Shown here piece by piece: positions 17,945 through 28,765 of a stretch of 64,000 bases of DNA; the stretch's first letter is position 1; every line of letters begins with the position of its first letter. Position numbers and translations under genes: made by a program. The stretch spans positions 62,001-126,000 of the forward strand of contig NZ_JANUXR010000001.1 of assembly GCF_024834075.1 (NCBI RefSeq). The letters are read 5' to 3'. The notes under the pieces were generated by a model. That model did not search any database and was not told the DNA's origin. It saw nothing but the letters and a program-made list of their open reading frames with translations. This stretch comes from Corynebacterium sp. HS2168-gen11 (GTDB taxonomy: Bacteria > Actinomycetota > Actinomycetes > Mycobacteriales > Mycobacteriaceae).

Positions 17945-19210
17945 CTAACAAGTCGTCTCATGCGTGTGATGATGTGGGGTTTCCAACTGGACTGTAGAAT
18001 GTTCAATACCGAACTTACGCAGCTCTTTTTGCACGCGGTCAAGTACGTCACATCCGGCTGCTGGGACTTGCATATCCACAACCATATGACAGGTTGCAAT
18101 CAACTCGCTACCATCAAGCGACCACACATGCAGATCATGAACAGCCACGACTTCATCAAGTTTGCGTAATGCTTGCAAAATCTCTTGGGTATTAGCCTTA
18201 CTTGGCGCTTGTTCTAACAACACTCGTAATGATTCCCACGCGAGTTTCAGAGACCGCGGCAAAATCAAACTTGCGATTAATAAGGAGGCAACCGTATCCG
18301 CCCACATAATATTAAATTGTTTCATCACCACTGCGGCAATAATTACGGCAACTGAACCGAATAAATCGACAAGAACATGAAGGTATGCACCTTTCATATT
18401 CAGATTTTCGTGGGAATGTTGATGCAAAATAAACGCGCCGAATAAGTTGGCAATAAAACCAATCACGCCTACGACCAACATCGTTGTGGAATTGACAACT
18501 TGGCCATTTGAAAAACGTTCGACTGCTTCAAACAGAATCCAGACAGAAATGATCGACACGCTTAAAGCATTAGCGAGTGCGGCAATAACTTCAATGCGCT
18601 TATACCCGTAGGTGGCTGTGCGTGATGCGGCTTTGCGTCCAAACACGATCGCGACGGCTGCAACCACCAGGCCTGTGGTATCCGAAAGCATATGCATAGC
18701 ATCAGAAATCAATGCCAATGAGCCGGAATAGTAGCCGCCAATGATCTCAGCAAAAAAGATGGTCGCGGTAAAAGTCAAAACCGTAAACAACGCTTTTAAG
18801 CTATTCGGGACATGCTTATGGTCATGATCGTGGTTATCTGTATGGTCATGACCACGACCATCAGCATGCGCATGTGCCGAGTGCTGATGCCCGCCGTGGG
18901 AATGCTCGTGACAACCTTGATGTTCGCCGTGTTGTGCGTTCGCCGAATGAGTAGCTGCAGTGGTCAAAATATTGTCTCTTGGCATAAGTGTACGAGTTGC
19001 CTTCAAACGACGTTGAGCTTGCTGAACAGGATTTTCTACACGTGTGACAGGTACTGGAGTAGATGGACGAAGCCGTATATGTTGATATGCTTCCCACTCA
19101 TGCTCATAGGAGCGCTTGCGATTATGCGTATGCGCATCTGCGGTATTCAAGCGTGCTTGCAGTGACGCCATAGATTCCCGATGGTGCTTGTGATTCTGCT
19201 GAGCGGTCAT
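17945..19210 (-). CDS. Cation diffusion facilitator (zinc-type) exporter with His-rich N-terminus
   Basis: 421 residues. After a cytoplasmic stretch of about 135 residues rich in histidine (HGEHQGCHEHSHGGHQHSAH, then HDHDHKH) come six membrane helices. The metal-site motifs are SLALISDAMHMLSDTTGL (HxxxD) and AYLHVLVDLFGS (HxxxD), and a C-terminal CDF domain ends in a His-rich tail. The family exports Zn2+ and related ions in exchange for protons. The N-terminal extension is longer than in simple CDF proteins. In C. glutamicum the zinc exporter Zrf lies in the matching position near serA. TAGGGT is 9 bases before the ATG. Confidence 0.9.
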   Translation of the reverse strand: MTAQQNHKHHRESMASLQARLNTADAHTHNRKRSYEHEWEAYQHIRLRPSTPVPVTRVENPVQQAQRRLKATRTLMPRDNILTTAATHSANAQHGEHQGCHEHSHGGHQHSAHAHADGRGHDHTDNHDHDHKHVPNSLKALFTVLTFTATIFFAEIIGGYYSGSLALISDAMHMLSDTTGLVVAAVAIVFGRKAASRTATYGYKRIEVIAALANALSVSIISVWILFEAVERFSNGQVVNSTTMLVVGVIGFIANLFGAFILHQHSHENLNMKGAYLHVLVDLFGSVAVIIAAVVMKQFNIMWADTVASLLIASLILPRSLKLAWESLRVLLEQAPSKANTQEILQALRKLDEVVAVHDLHVWSLDGSELIATCHMVVDMQVPAAGCDVLDRVQKELRKFGIEHSTVQLETPHHHTHETTC

Positions 19211-19344
19211 GATCTCTTTACCCTAACCTACATTTTCATTAAAGCCTAGTTATTGAAAATATATACCTGCTACGCATACCTATATTTCATGCTGCGATAT
19301 GGTCACATCTTATTGTATTCCCCATCTCCTCGCCACGATCACAA

Positions 19345-19557
19345 CTACTCGTGCAAGCTTGCTTGACGACGCAGTTTCCCATCACATACAACACCATAAC
19401 CTGCACTGTCTACAATCATTGGCAGTCCATCTACCAGTATTTCCAGCAACGCGGGCGGACACTTGAAACTCAACGTGACCAGTGTGACAAGCGTCGTCAA
19501 GCTCATACACAAAACGCATTCAGATGAAATCGCGCGTTTGCTATCGTGTTCAGCCAC
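19345..19557 (-). CDS. Possible small protein, unknown
   Basis: A 70-residue frame with ordinary codon use and a GTG start, in the 454-bp space between the exporter gene and ilvC. It contains four cysteines and a hydrophobic middle. There is no clear RBS or leaderless -10. It may be a remnant or chance frame. The rest of 19211-19664 shows nothing except the hairpin at 19601. Confidence 0.25.
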   Translation of the reverse strand: MAEHDSKRAISSECVLCMSLTTLVTLVTLSFKCPPALLEILVDGLPMIVDSAGYGVVCDGKLRRQASLHE

Positions 19558-19600
19558 TGCTTATAGTTCGCGGTAATAAGAACTAGGCTTGAGATGCGAA

Positions 19601-19631
19601 ACTCCCCACCACAAAAGCTGTGATAGGGAGT
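19601..19631 (-). terminator. Probable ilvC terminator
   Basis: ACTCCCTATCACA pairs with TGTGGTGGGGAGT (one or two weak pairs) on the minus strand, 33 bases after the ilvC stop. Flanking CTAGGCT/AGCCTAG can extend the stem. The T-run after it is short, so confidence is moderate. Confidence 0.5.
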
Positions 19632-19664
19632 GCAGTAGAGCCTAGAAGCAAACGCTAATCCTGC

Positions 19665-20804
<1,140 letters not shown>

Positions 20805-20847
20805 TCAAACGCACGAATATAAAAATGTTACAACCTGTTTATGCAGG

Positions 20848-21369
20848 TTAAAAACGGTTGTTCGGAAGCATGGTCTTCGGACCACGACCCAAAGCAATTT
20901 GACCAGAGGTCATGACCTCGCGAATACCAAATGGTTCCAGGATGTCGAGTAATGCACGTAGCTTTGCTTCCGGACCAGTTGCTTCAATCACAACAGATTC
21001 TGGTGCAACGTCAACAATGCGCGCCCGGAAAATATTGGCAGCATCGACAACTTGTGGTCGGTTTGTCGCATCAGCAGAAACCTTCACCAGCATCATGACA
21101 CGTGAAATCATGGTTTCTTGATCAAAACGTACCACTTTTAACACTGGAACCAGTTTGTTCAACTGCTTGATGATCTGCTCAATTGCCACTTCGTCAGCAT
21201 CAACGCTGATCGTCAAACGGTTAATGCCTTTGGTCTCGGTGGTAGCTGAGACCACTGAGACCAACGTAAAGCTACGCCTGGTGAACATGCCTGCCACACG
21301 CGACAAGATACTATCTGCATCGACAACTAAAACACTTAAAACATGTCGAGAGATTTGTGGTTGCGTCAT
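20848..21369 (-). CDS. ilvN: Acetolactate synthase small (regulatory) subunit
   Basis: 173 residues: an N-terminal ACT domain (HVLSVLVVDADSILSRVAGMFTRR; SFTLVSVVSATTETKGINRLTISV) and the conserved C-terminal part (RARIVDVAPESVVIEATGPEAKLRALLDIL, GIREVMTSGQIALGRG). It activates the large subunit and gives feedback inhibition by valine, leucine and isoleucine. Start ATG at 21369 follows AAGGGAG. It lies 10 bases after the ilvB stop, so the pair is co-transcribed. Confidence 0.96.
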   Translation of the reverse strand: MTQPQISRHVLSVLVVDADSILSRVAGMFTRRSFTLVSVVSATTETKGINRLTISVDADEVAIEQIIKQLNKLVPVLKVVRFDQETMISRVMMLVKVSADATNRPQVVDAANIFRARIVDVAPESVVIEATGPEAKLRALLDILEPFGIREVMTSGQIALGRGPKTMLPNNRF

Positions 21370-21379
21370 CGGTGCTCCC

Positions 21380-23224
21380 TTACCCTTCGTGTGGTTGTTC
21401 ATCAGTGTCATCCGTGTCAATCACAGATGGATCGGACTCGAAAAATGGTCGCAGACCACGTGCGTATTCAATATCGGAATTCGAATGTCCTACTGCAACC
21501 ATTGGCCAAACTTGTGCATCTTGTCCCACGATAAAGTCAATGACCACTGGACGATCATTAATTTCACGCGCTTTATGGATTGCTTCTTCTAATTCGTCTT
21601 CATTTGTCACACGGAATGCAACACAGCCTTGTGCTTGTGCCAGACCCACAAAATCTGGCATGTACTGATGCTGTTCACGTAATTTCGTATGTGAATAATT
21701 GCCTTCATAAAACAGTGTCTGCCACTGGCGAACCATGCCCAAATTGCCATTATTAATTAATGCAACTTTAATTGGGAAGCCTTCAACTGCAGCGGTTGTT
21801 AATTCCTGATTGGTCATCTGGAAACAGCCATCACCATCAATAGCCCACACTTCTTTTTCAGGTGCTGCAGCTTTTGCACCAAGAGCAGCCGGAATAGCGT
21901 AGCCCATAGTGCCCAAGCCACCAGAGTTCAGCCAGGTACGTGGCTGTTCAAAATCAATAAACTGAGCAGACCACATCTGGTGCTGACCCACACCTGCACA
22001 ATAGATGGCATCTGGGCCAACAATGCGTGAAAGTGTTTCGATCACACGCTGTGGTTCCAAGAGCCCATCATCAGTGCGTTCGTAACCACGTGGGAATCGC
22101 TCTCGAAGCGAGACCACATGTTTCATCCACTGTTGGATGTCTATACCTTGTGGAACTTGGCGTTGGAACTGCTCTAACAAGCACTGCAAAACTTCTCGTG
22201 CATCACCGACGATTGGAACATCTGCAGCACGAATCTTGCCGATCTCGGCAGGATCAATATCTGCGTGAATAACCTTTGCATCTGGAGCGAACAAATCGGT
22301 TCGACCTGTGACACGGTCATCGAATCGTGCACCAATGGTGATTAACAAATCAGAACCTTGCATCGCTCCAACAGCAGAAACGGTGCCGTGCATACCAGGC
22401 ATACCCAAATGCAGTGGGTGTGAATCTGGGAACGCACCACGTGCCATGAGGGTCGTCACCACTGGAATACCAGTGGCTTCAGCAAAGGCACGCAATTCTG
22501 CTGTGGCATTGGCCTTAATGACACCGCCACCGATATACAGCACAGGGCGCTTTGATTGAGAAATTAATTTAATTGCTTGATCAATTGAGCGGCTATGTGG
22601 TGTAGTCACTGGCTTATATCCTGGTAAGTCAACCACCGGCGGCCAGATAAAGTCAAGCTCCATGGCTTGAATATCTTTAGGCACGTCGATCAAGACCGGC
22701 CCTGGACGTCCAGTTGCCGCGAGATGGAAGGCTTCAGCGATTACTCGCGGAATCTGCTCCGGCTCGGTAATCATAAAATTATGCTTCGTTACCGGCAGCG
22801 TAATACCACGAATATCAGCTTCTTGGAATGCATCAGTGCCAAGCATCTGCCGACCCACTTGCCCTGTAATTGCCACCACTGGCACCGAGTCAAGATGAGC
22901 ATCAGCTAAAGGTGTGACCAAGTTCGTAGCACCTGGGCCCGAAGTTGCAATACAGACACCGACTTTGCCAGACACTTGGGCGTAGCCGGTAGCTGCGTGT
23001 CCTGCACCTTGTTCATGTCGTACGAGCACATGTCGCAAATATTTCGCCTTATACAAGGCGTCATAAAGCGGAAGCACTGCCCCACCTGGAAGGCCGAAAA
23101 CAACCTCTGTACCGAGTAGCTCCAGCGAACGAACAATAGCGTCAGCTCCTGTGATTCGCTCAGGCTGGGCCTGCCGATTGCGTTGCGCAACCGTAGCAGG
23201 TGTGTGTTGCGAGGAAACTACCAC
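21380..23224 (-). CDS. ilvB: Acetolactate synthase large (catalytic) subunit
   Basis: ThDP enzyme of 614 residues joining pyruvate with pyruvate or 2-oxobutyrate. [34 protein letters not shown] (catalytic Glu), [22 protein letters not shown] and the ThDP-Mg motif [18 protein letters not shown] with [12 protein letters not shown] are all visible. The start is GTG, with AAGGAG 9 bases upstream. It is the first gene of ilvBNC and lies behind a leader-peptide attenuator. Confidence 0.97.
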   Translation of the reverse strand: MVVSSQHTPATVAQRNRQAQPERITGADAIVRSLELLGTEVVFGLPGGAVLPLYDALYKAKYLRHVLVRHEQGAGHAATGYAQVSGKVGVCIATSGPGATNLVTPLADAHLDSVPVVAITGQVGRQMLGTDAFQEADIRGITLPVTKHNFMITEPEQIPRVIAEAFHLAATGRPGPVLIDVPKDIQAMELDFIWPPVVDLPGYKPVTTPHSRSIDQAIKLISQSKRPVLYIGGGVIKANATAELRAFAEATGIPVVTTLMARGAFPDSHPLHLGMPGMHGTVSAVGAMQGSDLLITIGARFDDRVTGRTDLFAPDAKVIHADIDPAEIGKIRAADVPIVGDAREVLQCLLEQFQRQVPQGIDIQQWMKHVVSLRERFPRGYERTDDGLLEPQRVIETLSRIVGPDAIYCAGVGQHQMWSAQFIDFEQPRTWLNSGGLGTMGYAIPAALGAKAAAPEKEVWAIDGDGCFQMTNQELTTAAVEGFPIKVALINNGNLGMVRQWQTLFYEGNYSHTKLREQHQYMPDFVGLAQAQGCVAFRVTNEDELEEAIHKAREINDRPVVIDFIVGQDAQVWPMVAVGHSNSDIEYARGLRPFFESDPSVIDTDDTDEQPHEG

Positions 23225-23345
23225 GACTTCATACTCCTTGGTAGGAATTAGTTAGCTAGGGTATCGTTTCACGCACTTTCAGCATCGAAAGCATCCAGGG
23301 TGCGATGCTTGACGACGACAAAACCGCGATAAAAATGAGCCATTA

Positions 23346-23391
23346 AACCAAAACCCTCGGTACATTGCACTTATGGTGCTTGTATCGAGGG
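23346..23391 (-). terminator. Attenuator terminator of ilvBNC
   Basis: On the minus strand CCCTCGATACAAGCAC pairs with GTGCAATGTACCGAGGG around a CATAA loop, followed by TTTTGGTTT. It lies between the leader peptide and ilvB on the transcribed strand, which is what an attenuator requires. Confidence 0.85.
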
Positions 23392-23410
23392 CGCTTGAAT
23401 TCGGGACTTG

Positions 23411-23473
23411 TTAGCAAGCCGCGTGGGCAAACGCCGCACCGGGAAGTACTACCACAAGTCCAATAATGTTCAT
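23411..23473 (-). CDS. ilvL: ilvBNC leader peptide
   Basis: A 20-residue frame, MNIIGLVVVLPGAAFAHAAC, ending in TAA. Seven of the residues from 3 to 10 are Ile, Leu or Val, the end products of the pathway. This is the classic design for sensing charged tRNAs by ribosome stalling. The GGACTTGT inside the leader frame can pair with ACAAGTCC just after its stop, giving an alternative to the terminator stem. TAAGCT 8 bases before the ATG suggests a leaderless transcript that starts at the leader itself. C. glutamicum ilvBNC is known to be controlled by attenuation. Confidence 0.85.
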   Translation of the reverse strand: MNIIGLVVVLPGAAFAHAAC

Positions 23474-23481
23474 AGTGGTAC

Positions 23482-23487
23482 AGCTTA
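23482..23487 (-). promoter_or_regulatory. -10 hexamer of the ilvBNC promoter
   Basis: TAAGCT on the minus strand, 8 bases before the leader peptide ATG. If used, the mRNA begins at the leader codon and the 5' leader before ilvB is about 250 bases. Confidence 0.55.
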
Positions 23488-23635
23488 CAAGGTCATCTGA
23501 CGACTCCATAGTTCACACCCCCATCACTACCCCCATTCCCAAGTGCATACGTGAACCATTCAGTGTTTGTCCACGATAAACAACATTCCTAACACCCGAA
23601 ACCTTTGCACCCAGCTTTAGACTAGTCTCAAAGGC

Positions 23636-24859
23636 ATGCCTTTGAGTTATATCGCCTTACAAATCTGGACGTGGATCGCCACCACCGGTTCAACTTTAGG
23701 AATAATCATCATCGCGGCCTTCCTTATTCCACGTGCTGGCCGCCTAGCGATGTACATCATTGCCAATAAACTCATTACAGATACACAAGACCAGCACAAG
23801 ACTCAGCTCGCTCTCACTGGAGCAGCTGTGTATATTGTGCAGATTTTGGCCTATTTCTTAGTCTTTGTCTTATTCTTGCAAGCCATTGGCTTCTCCTTAG
23901 CAGGAGCCGCAATTCCTGCTACTGCTGCATCTGCTGCCATTGGTCTTGGCGCCCAATCGATCATCGCTGATTTCCTCGCAGGTTTTTTCATTCTCTCGGA
24001 AAAACAATATGGCGTTGGTGACTGGGTACGTTTTGAAGGCGGTGCAACAGTTGTCGAAGGCACCGTTATTCAAATCACCATGCGCTCAACTCGGATTCGC
24101 ACCCTAGCTGAAGAAACCGTGATCATCCCTAATTCCAAAGCTGGTGTTGCTATTAATAATTCCAACCACTGGTCTTCAGCATTAGTAACGATGCCAATTC
24201 CGTTGCATAGTTCGCATTCCATACACCAAGCAATCGAACGTGCAAGTACCGCTGCCAACCGCGCGCTGTACAGTCCTGATATTCGCCCAGTGGTATTAGG
24301 CCCATTAACAGTGCATGAAGCAGTCGAGATTCGTGAACCAGCCACCGTCGGCTTACCCTGGACAGTGGACATGCGTTTCTTAGCGCAAGTCACCCCAGGT
24401 GCGCAGTGGAAAGTTGAACGCGCCATGCGGGTGCGAATTATTGAAGAATTCTGGCAAGAATATGGCTCTGCCTCTACTCCAGATGGTCGCAGCATCGCCA
24501 TTCAATCACTCGAAGGCCACGAACCTACTGAATTGCCCGATACTGATGCACTAGCCGTCGACGCCGATGCTCTTGCTGGTGCAGATGTTACTGATCAAAC
24601 CGAACGCGGCTTATTAGACAGTGATGATCCTGCGATTCCAAACACCACCGCAGAAACGTTGATTCCGGTAAAGCCTCAAGGTTGGGAACGTCTCTTTTCT
24701 ATTGGAGGTCGCACCAGAATATCCACCACGATTTTAATTGCAAGTTTATGTGCTCTCACACTCTTAAAAGCCGTGAGCTTGGATACTTCCGCAGAATACT
24801 CAAATGGAATCCTTGCCCCTACGACTCTTCAAGAATCTTCCTCCACGCAAACACCTTAG
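23636..24859 (+). CDS. mscCG: MscS-type mechanosensitive channel (MscCG-like)
   Basis: 407 residues. Helices about 10-35, 60-85 and 90-115 are followed by the MscS pore helix (SAAIGLGAQSIIADFLAGFFILSEKQYGVGDWV) and a beta domain (GTVIQITMRSTRIRTLAEETVIIPNSK). A C-terminal extension then ends in a further helix near 365-385 (TTILIASLCALTLLK). An extra C-terminal helix is typical of corynebacterial MscCG, the channel that releases glutamate in C. glutamicum. The C. glutamicum protein is about 530 residues, so the extension here is shorter. It sits next to ilvB as in that species. TAGTCT 7 bases before the ATG supports the start. Confidence 0.88.
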   Translation: MPLSYIALQIWTWIATTGSTLGIIIIAAFLIPRAGRLAMYIIANKLITDTQDQHKTQLALTGAAVYIVQILAYFLVFVLFLQAIGFSLAGAAIPATAASAAIGLGAQSIIADFLAGFFILSEKQYGVGDWVRFEGGATVVEGTVIQITMRSTRIRTLAEETVIIPNSKAGVAINNSNHWSSALVTMPIPLHSSHSIHQAIERASTAANRALYSPDIRPVVLGPLTVHEAVEIREPATVGLPWTVDMRFLAQVTPGAQWKVERAMRVRIIEEFWQEYGSASTPDGRSIAIQSLEGHEPTELPDTDALAVDADALAGADVTDQTERGLLDSDDPAIPNTTAETLIPVKPQGWERLFSIGGRTRISTTILIASLCALTLLKAVSLDTSAEYSNGILAPTTLQESSSTQTP

Positions 24860-25029
24860 TAGCATGTACGACCCATACATGGTGGCATATGCTACGCAAC
24901 ATAGATAGCAAATGCTGGCGATAGCCTTGTTGAATGTGCACCCTTCGGCAGGTGAATGTTTTTACCTCGCGGGCATACCCGTAGCCAGAAATTCCGCGTT
25001 TGTCAAAGAAATCTAATAAGATTGGGCGA

Positions 25030-25527
25030 ATGAGTACTCAACAACCATCACAAGCATCCACACCAGCAGTGTTGACTCCTGACCGCACACATCTGTTAGG
25101 CGCTGGCATTATGGTATGTATTTTGCTTCTTGTGATGGGAGCTGCCCCACTGCAACTATTCTGGCTACCACTGGTGCCGATTATTTTCATTGTGTGGGTG
25201 TTACGTTCCAAAACCATCGTTGATGCTCAGGGCATTACAATTCAATATGCGTTTCGGGCACCAGTTTCAATTCCTTGGGAGCAGTTCCAAGGAATTGGTT
25301 TTCAGCGCTCACGCAGTTTTATTGCCACCACTGATGAGAAAACGTACACATTGCCTGGCGTAAGCTTTAATTCTTTACCCAAGCTCGAAGAAGCTTCCCA
25401 GGGCCGTATTCCAGACGCTCTTACGCAAGCTCACAAAGCTGCAGACGGGAAAGTACTGGTCGTACACAAAGACGGCCACCAAGTGCTGATGTCCAAGGAA
25501 GAATTTGACGCTCAACATAAGGACTAA
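25030..25527 (+). CDS. Membrane protein with bacterial PH domain
   Basis: 165 residues with two close hydrophobic segments ([17 protein letters not shown] and [16 protein letters not shown]), then a PH-like beta domain ([30 protein letters not shown]). Function unknown. ATG at 25030 has TAAGAT 7 bases upstream; a TTG at 25000 is less likely. Its stop is 5 bases before ilvD and the two are probably co-transcribed, an order also found in C. glutamicum. Confidence 0.8.
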   Translation: MSTQQPSQASTPAVLTPDRTHLLGAGIMVCILLLVMGAAPLQLFWLPLVPIIFIVWVLRSKTIVDAQGITIQYAFRAPVSIPWEQFQGIGFQRSRSFIATTDEKTYTLPGVSFNSLPKLEEASQGRIPDALTQAHKAADGKVLVVHKDGHQVLMSKEEFDAQHKD

Positions 25528-25532
25528 ACACT

Positions 25533-27371
25533 ATGTATCCACTTCGTTCCCGTATCACCACCATTGGGCGTAATGCATCCGGTGCTCGTGCACTCTGGCG
25601 TGCAACTGGCACACAAGAACACGAATTTGGCAAGCCAATTGTTGCCATCGTCAATTCTTATACGCAGTTTGTCCCTGGCCATGTGCACCTTAAAAACGTC
25701 GGTGACATCGTTGCAGACGCAGTGCGTAAAGCAGGCGGTGTACCAAAAGAATTTCATACCATCGCAGTCGATGACGGTATTGCAATGGGTCACGGCGGCA
25801 TGCTCTATTCCCTGCCATCTCGCGAAATCATCGCAGACTCAGTGGAATACATGGTCAACGCTCACACGGCCGATGCCATGGTTTGCATCTCGAACTGCGA
25901 CAAAATTACCCCAGGCATGCTCAATGCAGCACTTCGCTTAAATATTCCAGCAATCTTTGTCTCCGGTGGCCCAATGGAAGCCGGCAAAGTAGTTGCAGTT
26001 GACGGCATCGCGCATGCACCAACAGACTTAATTACAGCAATTACAGCTTCAGCAAATTCTGCAATTTCCGATGCAGATCTCACACGTATTGAAGAATCTG
26101 CTTGCCCGACATGCGGTTCATGCTCTGGCATGTTCACTGCAAACTCTATGAACTGCCTCACCGAAGCACTTGGACTGTCGCTACCAGGTAACGGCACGAC
26201 ACTCGCGACACATGTTGCACGTAAACAGCTCTTTGAGCAAGCTGGTGAAATGATTGTAGACATGTGCCAACGCTATTACGGCGAAGAAGACGATTCCGTC
26301 TTGCCTCGTAGTGTTGCCACCAAAGCTGCTTTCCGCAATGCAATGGCACTTGATATGGCAATGGGCGGATCTACCAATACCATCTTGCACACCTTAGCGG
26401 CTGCACAAGAAGGTGAAGTTGATTTCACACTCGCTGATATCGACGAGCTCTCCCACCGTATCCCGTGTATTTCCAAAGTGGCACCAAATGGTACCTATCA
26501 TATTGAGGACGTCCACCGAGCAGGCGGAATTCCAGCAATCTTAGGTGAGCTGCGTCGAGCAGGGCTTCTCGACGAATCCGTGCATACCATTGCGTATGAC
26601 ACTGTCGATGGGTGGCTCAATGATTGGGATATTCGCAGTGGTAAAACCATTGATCAGGCAATTGAGCTTTTCCACGCTGCTCCTGGCGGCGTGCGTACCA
26701 CTGAACCATTTAGCCAGAATACGCGCTGGGAATCTTTAGATCTTGATGTCGAGCATGGTTGTATCCACGATATTGAACATGCATATTCCATTGATGGCGG
26801 TTTGGTCATCCTGCGAGGCAACTTAGCTCCAGATGGCGCCGTATTAAAAACCGCTGGTGTCGAACAAGAACTCTGGGAATTCACTGGTCCAGCGAGGGTC
26901 TGTGAGTCTCAAGAAGATGCAGTATCAACCATCTTAAAAGGCGAAGTACAACCTGGTGAGGTCGTGGTGATTCGCTATGAAGGCCCATCCGGTGGTCCAG
27001 GCATGCAAGAAATGCTCCACCCGACCTCATTCTTAAAAGGTGCCGGCCTTGGCAAGAAATGTGCGTTGATTACCGATGGTCGCTTTTCTGGTGGCACCAG
27101 TGGCTTGTCCATTGGACATATGTCGCCAGAAGCAGCCCATAAAGGTCTGATCGGCTTGATTGAAGATGGCGATAGCATTACGATTTCCGTCCAGAACCGT
27201 GCCTTGACGCTCAATATTTCTGATGAAGAAATTGAAAAGCGTCGACAAGCACAAGAAGCCCGTCCGCATCCATGGACCCCGATTAGCCGTGACCGCAAGG
27301 TTTCCAAAGCACTGCAGGCCTACGCTAAGATGGCAACGTCAGCGGATAAAGGTGCTGTACGACAAATTTAA
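25533..27371 (+). CDS. ilvD: Dihydroxy-acid dehydratase
   Basis: Fe-S enzyme of 612 residues, third step of valine and isoleucine synthesis. Cluster cysteines are visible in [13 protein letters not shown] (C118, C122) and [39 protein letters not shown] is the C-terminal signature. RBS AAGGA precedes the ATG. It is divergent in location from ilvBNC (mscCG lies between) and has its own terminator. Confidence 0.97.
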   Translation: MYPLRSRITTIGRNASGARALWRATGTQEHEFGKPIVAIVNSYTQFVPGHVHLKNVGDIVADAVRKAGGVPKEFHTIAVDDGIAMGHGGMLYSLPSREIIADSVEYMVNAHTADAMVCISNCDKITPGMLNAALRLNIPAIFVSGGPMEAGKVVAVDGIAHAPTDLITAITASANSAISDADLTRIEESACPTCGSCSGMFTANSMNCLTEALGLSLPGNGTTLATHVARKQLFEQAGEMIVDMCQRYYGEEDDSVLPRSVATKAAFRNAMALDMAMGGSTNTILHTLAAAQEGEVDFTLADIDELSHRIPCISKVAPNGTYHIEDVHRAGGIPAILGELRRAGLLDESVHTIAYDTVDGWLNDWDIRSGKTIDQAIELFHAAPGGVRTTEPFSQNTRWESLDLDVEHGCIHDIEHAYSIDGGLVILRGNLAPDGAVLKTAGVEQELWEFTGPARVCESQEDAVSTILKGEVQPGEVVVIRYEGPSGGPGMQEMLHPTSFLKGAGLGKKCALITDGRFSGGTSGLSIGHMSPEAAHKGLIGLIEDGDSITISVQNRALTLNISDEEIEKRRQAQEARPHPWTPISRDRKVSKALQAYAKMATSADKGAVRQI

Positions 27372-27388
27372 TTGACATTTCGCATAAG

Positions 27389-27432
27389 CTCCGCAGGCTG
27401 TATCAGCACTATTGAACACTGCGGAGTTTTTT
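27389..27432 (+). terminator. ilvD terminator
   Basis: CTCCGCAG at 27389-27396 pairs with CTGCGGAG at 27419-27426, followed by TTTTTT. The loop is long (22 bases) but the T-run is good. Confidence 0.75.
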
Positions 27433-27449
27433 ATATAAGGGATCACACC

Positions 27450-28688
27450 GTGTTCTTGCGTTTTCAACGACCACTTACCTATTTAGGCTTTCTTGTGTCA
27501 ATTACGATTTTAATTGGCACGATGTGGCTCGCACCTACGCCAATTGACATGCTCGTGTATCAGGCTGGTGCACGAGAGTATCTTGCTGGCGGCTCGTTGT
27601 ACGATCAGCCTTTTGAGGTAGCAGGAATCCGCTTGCCATTTATTTATCCACCATTTGCAGCGCTTCTGCTAAGCCCATTCACTCTCGTTGATGGATATAC
27701 TGCAGGTCTTATCATCATGGTTCTATCAGCAGTGCTCTTAGCAATTGCGCTGTGGTTCACTGCACGATATTTGTTTGTCAACGATGCCGACGCCTTACTG
27801 TTTACTTCTTGGGCATGGGGCGTTGCGCTTGTATTAGAACCGTTGCGAAATAATGCCAATTTTGGGCAGATTAATATGGTGGTTGCCTTTTTGGTGTTTT
27901 TAGATATCGTGCCAAGAAGTCGGCGAATCCCACAAGGCTGGCTGATTGGCATTGCTGCTGCTATCAAGCTCACTCCTGCTGTCATGCTCTTGGTTTTCTT
28001 GATCCGACGTGATTTGCGAGCATTACTGATGGCAGTTATCGGCGCAACTTCAGCAACGTTGATTGGAACGATTCATAATCCAAGCCAGACCCGCGACTTT
28101 TATACCAATGCGATTTTTGTACTGAATGATAATTCCAAAATTGGCGTCAATATTGGCTACGTGACAAATCAGTCACTGAAGGGGGTTTTAACTCGGTTGT
28201 GGAGCTCTCATGAAGCAGCACAAGCAGCAACAAGTACGATTACGCTCTTATGGTTGCTTGGCTCGGTACTGCTTGTCGGCATATTTTTTGTCATTATTCG
28301 AGTGATTTTACAGCACGGCTTATTCTTCGAAGCAGCCTTAGTAAATACAGCCCTAATGCTGCTTATTTCGCCAATTTCATGGTCACATCACTGGGTATGG
28401 TGGCCAATCTGGTTAGCAGTACTGTTCTACTATTCTCGGGCACTACACAATCAAGCAATGGTGATCACTGGTGAAATTATGACGTTCTTAATGCTTACTG
28501 TTCCACCACACTGGTGGCTTGGAAAAGGGAAAAGTAATCAAGCCTTCGACCAAATTTTCTACATGAAAATGCTAATGAATGACTATTTCTTCTGGGCTCT
28601 TGGATTAGTCATAATGATGGTGATTCATATTGGAACGATGACCACATTACGAGAATCACTATTTCGACCAACGGCTGCCTCACACTAA
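27450..28688 (+). CDS. GT87-like membrane glycosyltransferase (DUF2029)
   Basis: About 412 residues with ten or so membrane helices. The early extracytoplasmic loop PTPIDMLVYQAGAREYLAGGSLYD holds the Asp expected of GT-C catalytic sites; PFIYPPFAALLLSPF and SPISWSHHWVW are typical of the family. Such enzymes in Mycobacteriales transfer mannose or arabinose from polyprenyl phosphates to cell-wall glycolipids. The acceptor here is unknown. GTG at 27450 has AAGGGAT about 8 bases upstream; the longer frame from 27372 runs through the ilvD terminator. Confidence 0.8.
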   Translation: MFLRFQRPLTYLGFLVSITILIGTMWLAPTPIDMLVYQAGAREYLAGGSLYDQPFEVAGIRLPFIYPPFAALLLSPFTLVDGYTAGLIIMVLSAVLLAIALWFTARYLFVNDADALLFTSWAWGVALVLEPLRNNANFGQINMVVAFLVFLDIVPRSRRIPQGWLIGIAAAIKLTPAVMLLVFLIRRDLRALLMAVIGATSATLIGTIHNPSQTRDFYTNAIFVLNDNSKIGVNIGYVTNQSLKGVLTRLWSSHEAAQAATSTITLLWLLGSVLLVGIFFVIIRVILQHGLFFEAALVNTALMLLISPISWSHHWVWWPIWLAVLFYYSRALHNQAMVITGEIMTFLMLTVPPHWWLGKGKSNQAFDQIFYMKMLMNDYFFWALGLVIMMVIHIGTMTTLRESLFRPTAASH

Positions 28689-28692
28689 CAAA

Positions 28693-28735
28693 AGTCGCTA
28701 TCCCCACATTACAACTGGGAATAGCGACTATTTTT
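28693..28735. terminator. Bidirectional terminator
   Basis: AGTCGCTAT pairs with ATAGCGACT, with an inner CCC/GGG and one bulge, followed by ATTTTTG on the plus strand and TTTTGTT on the minus strand. It separates the GT87-like gene from the convergent DoxX gene. Confidence 0.8.
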
Positions 28736-28765
28736 GTTGTGTACTAAATATGTATGGTTGTACTA

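Noticed and set aside
23210-23240. Five-codon frame ATG AAG TCG TGG TAG overlapping the ilvB start
   Set aside because: Its ATG is one base from the AAGGAG used by the ilvB GTG, too close for normal initiation; considered chance.
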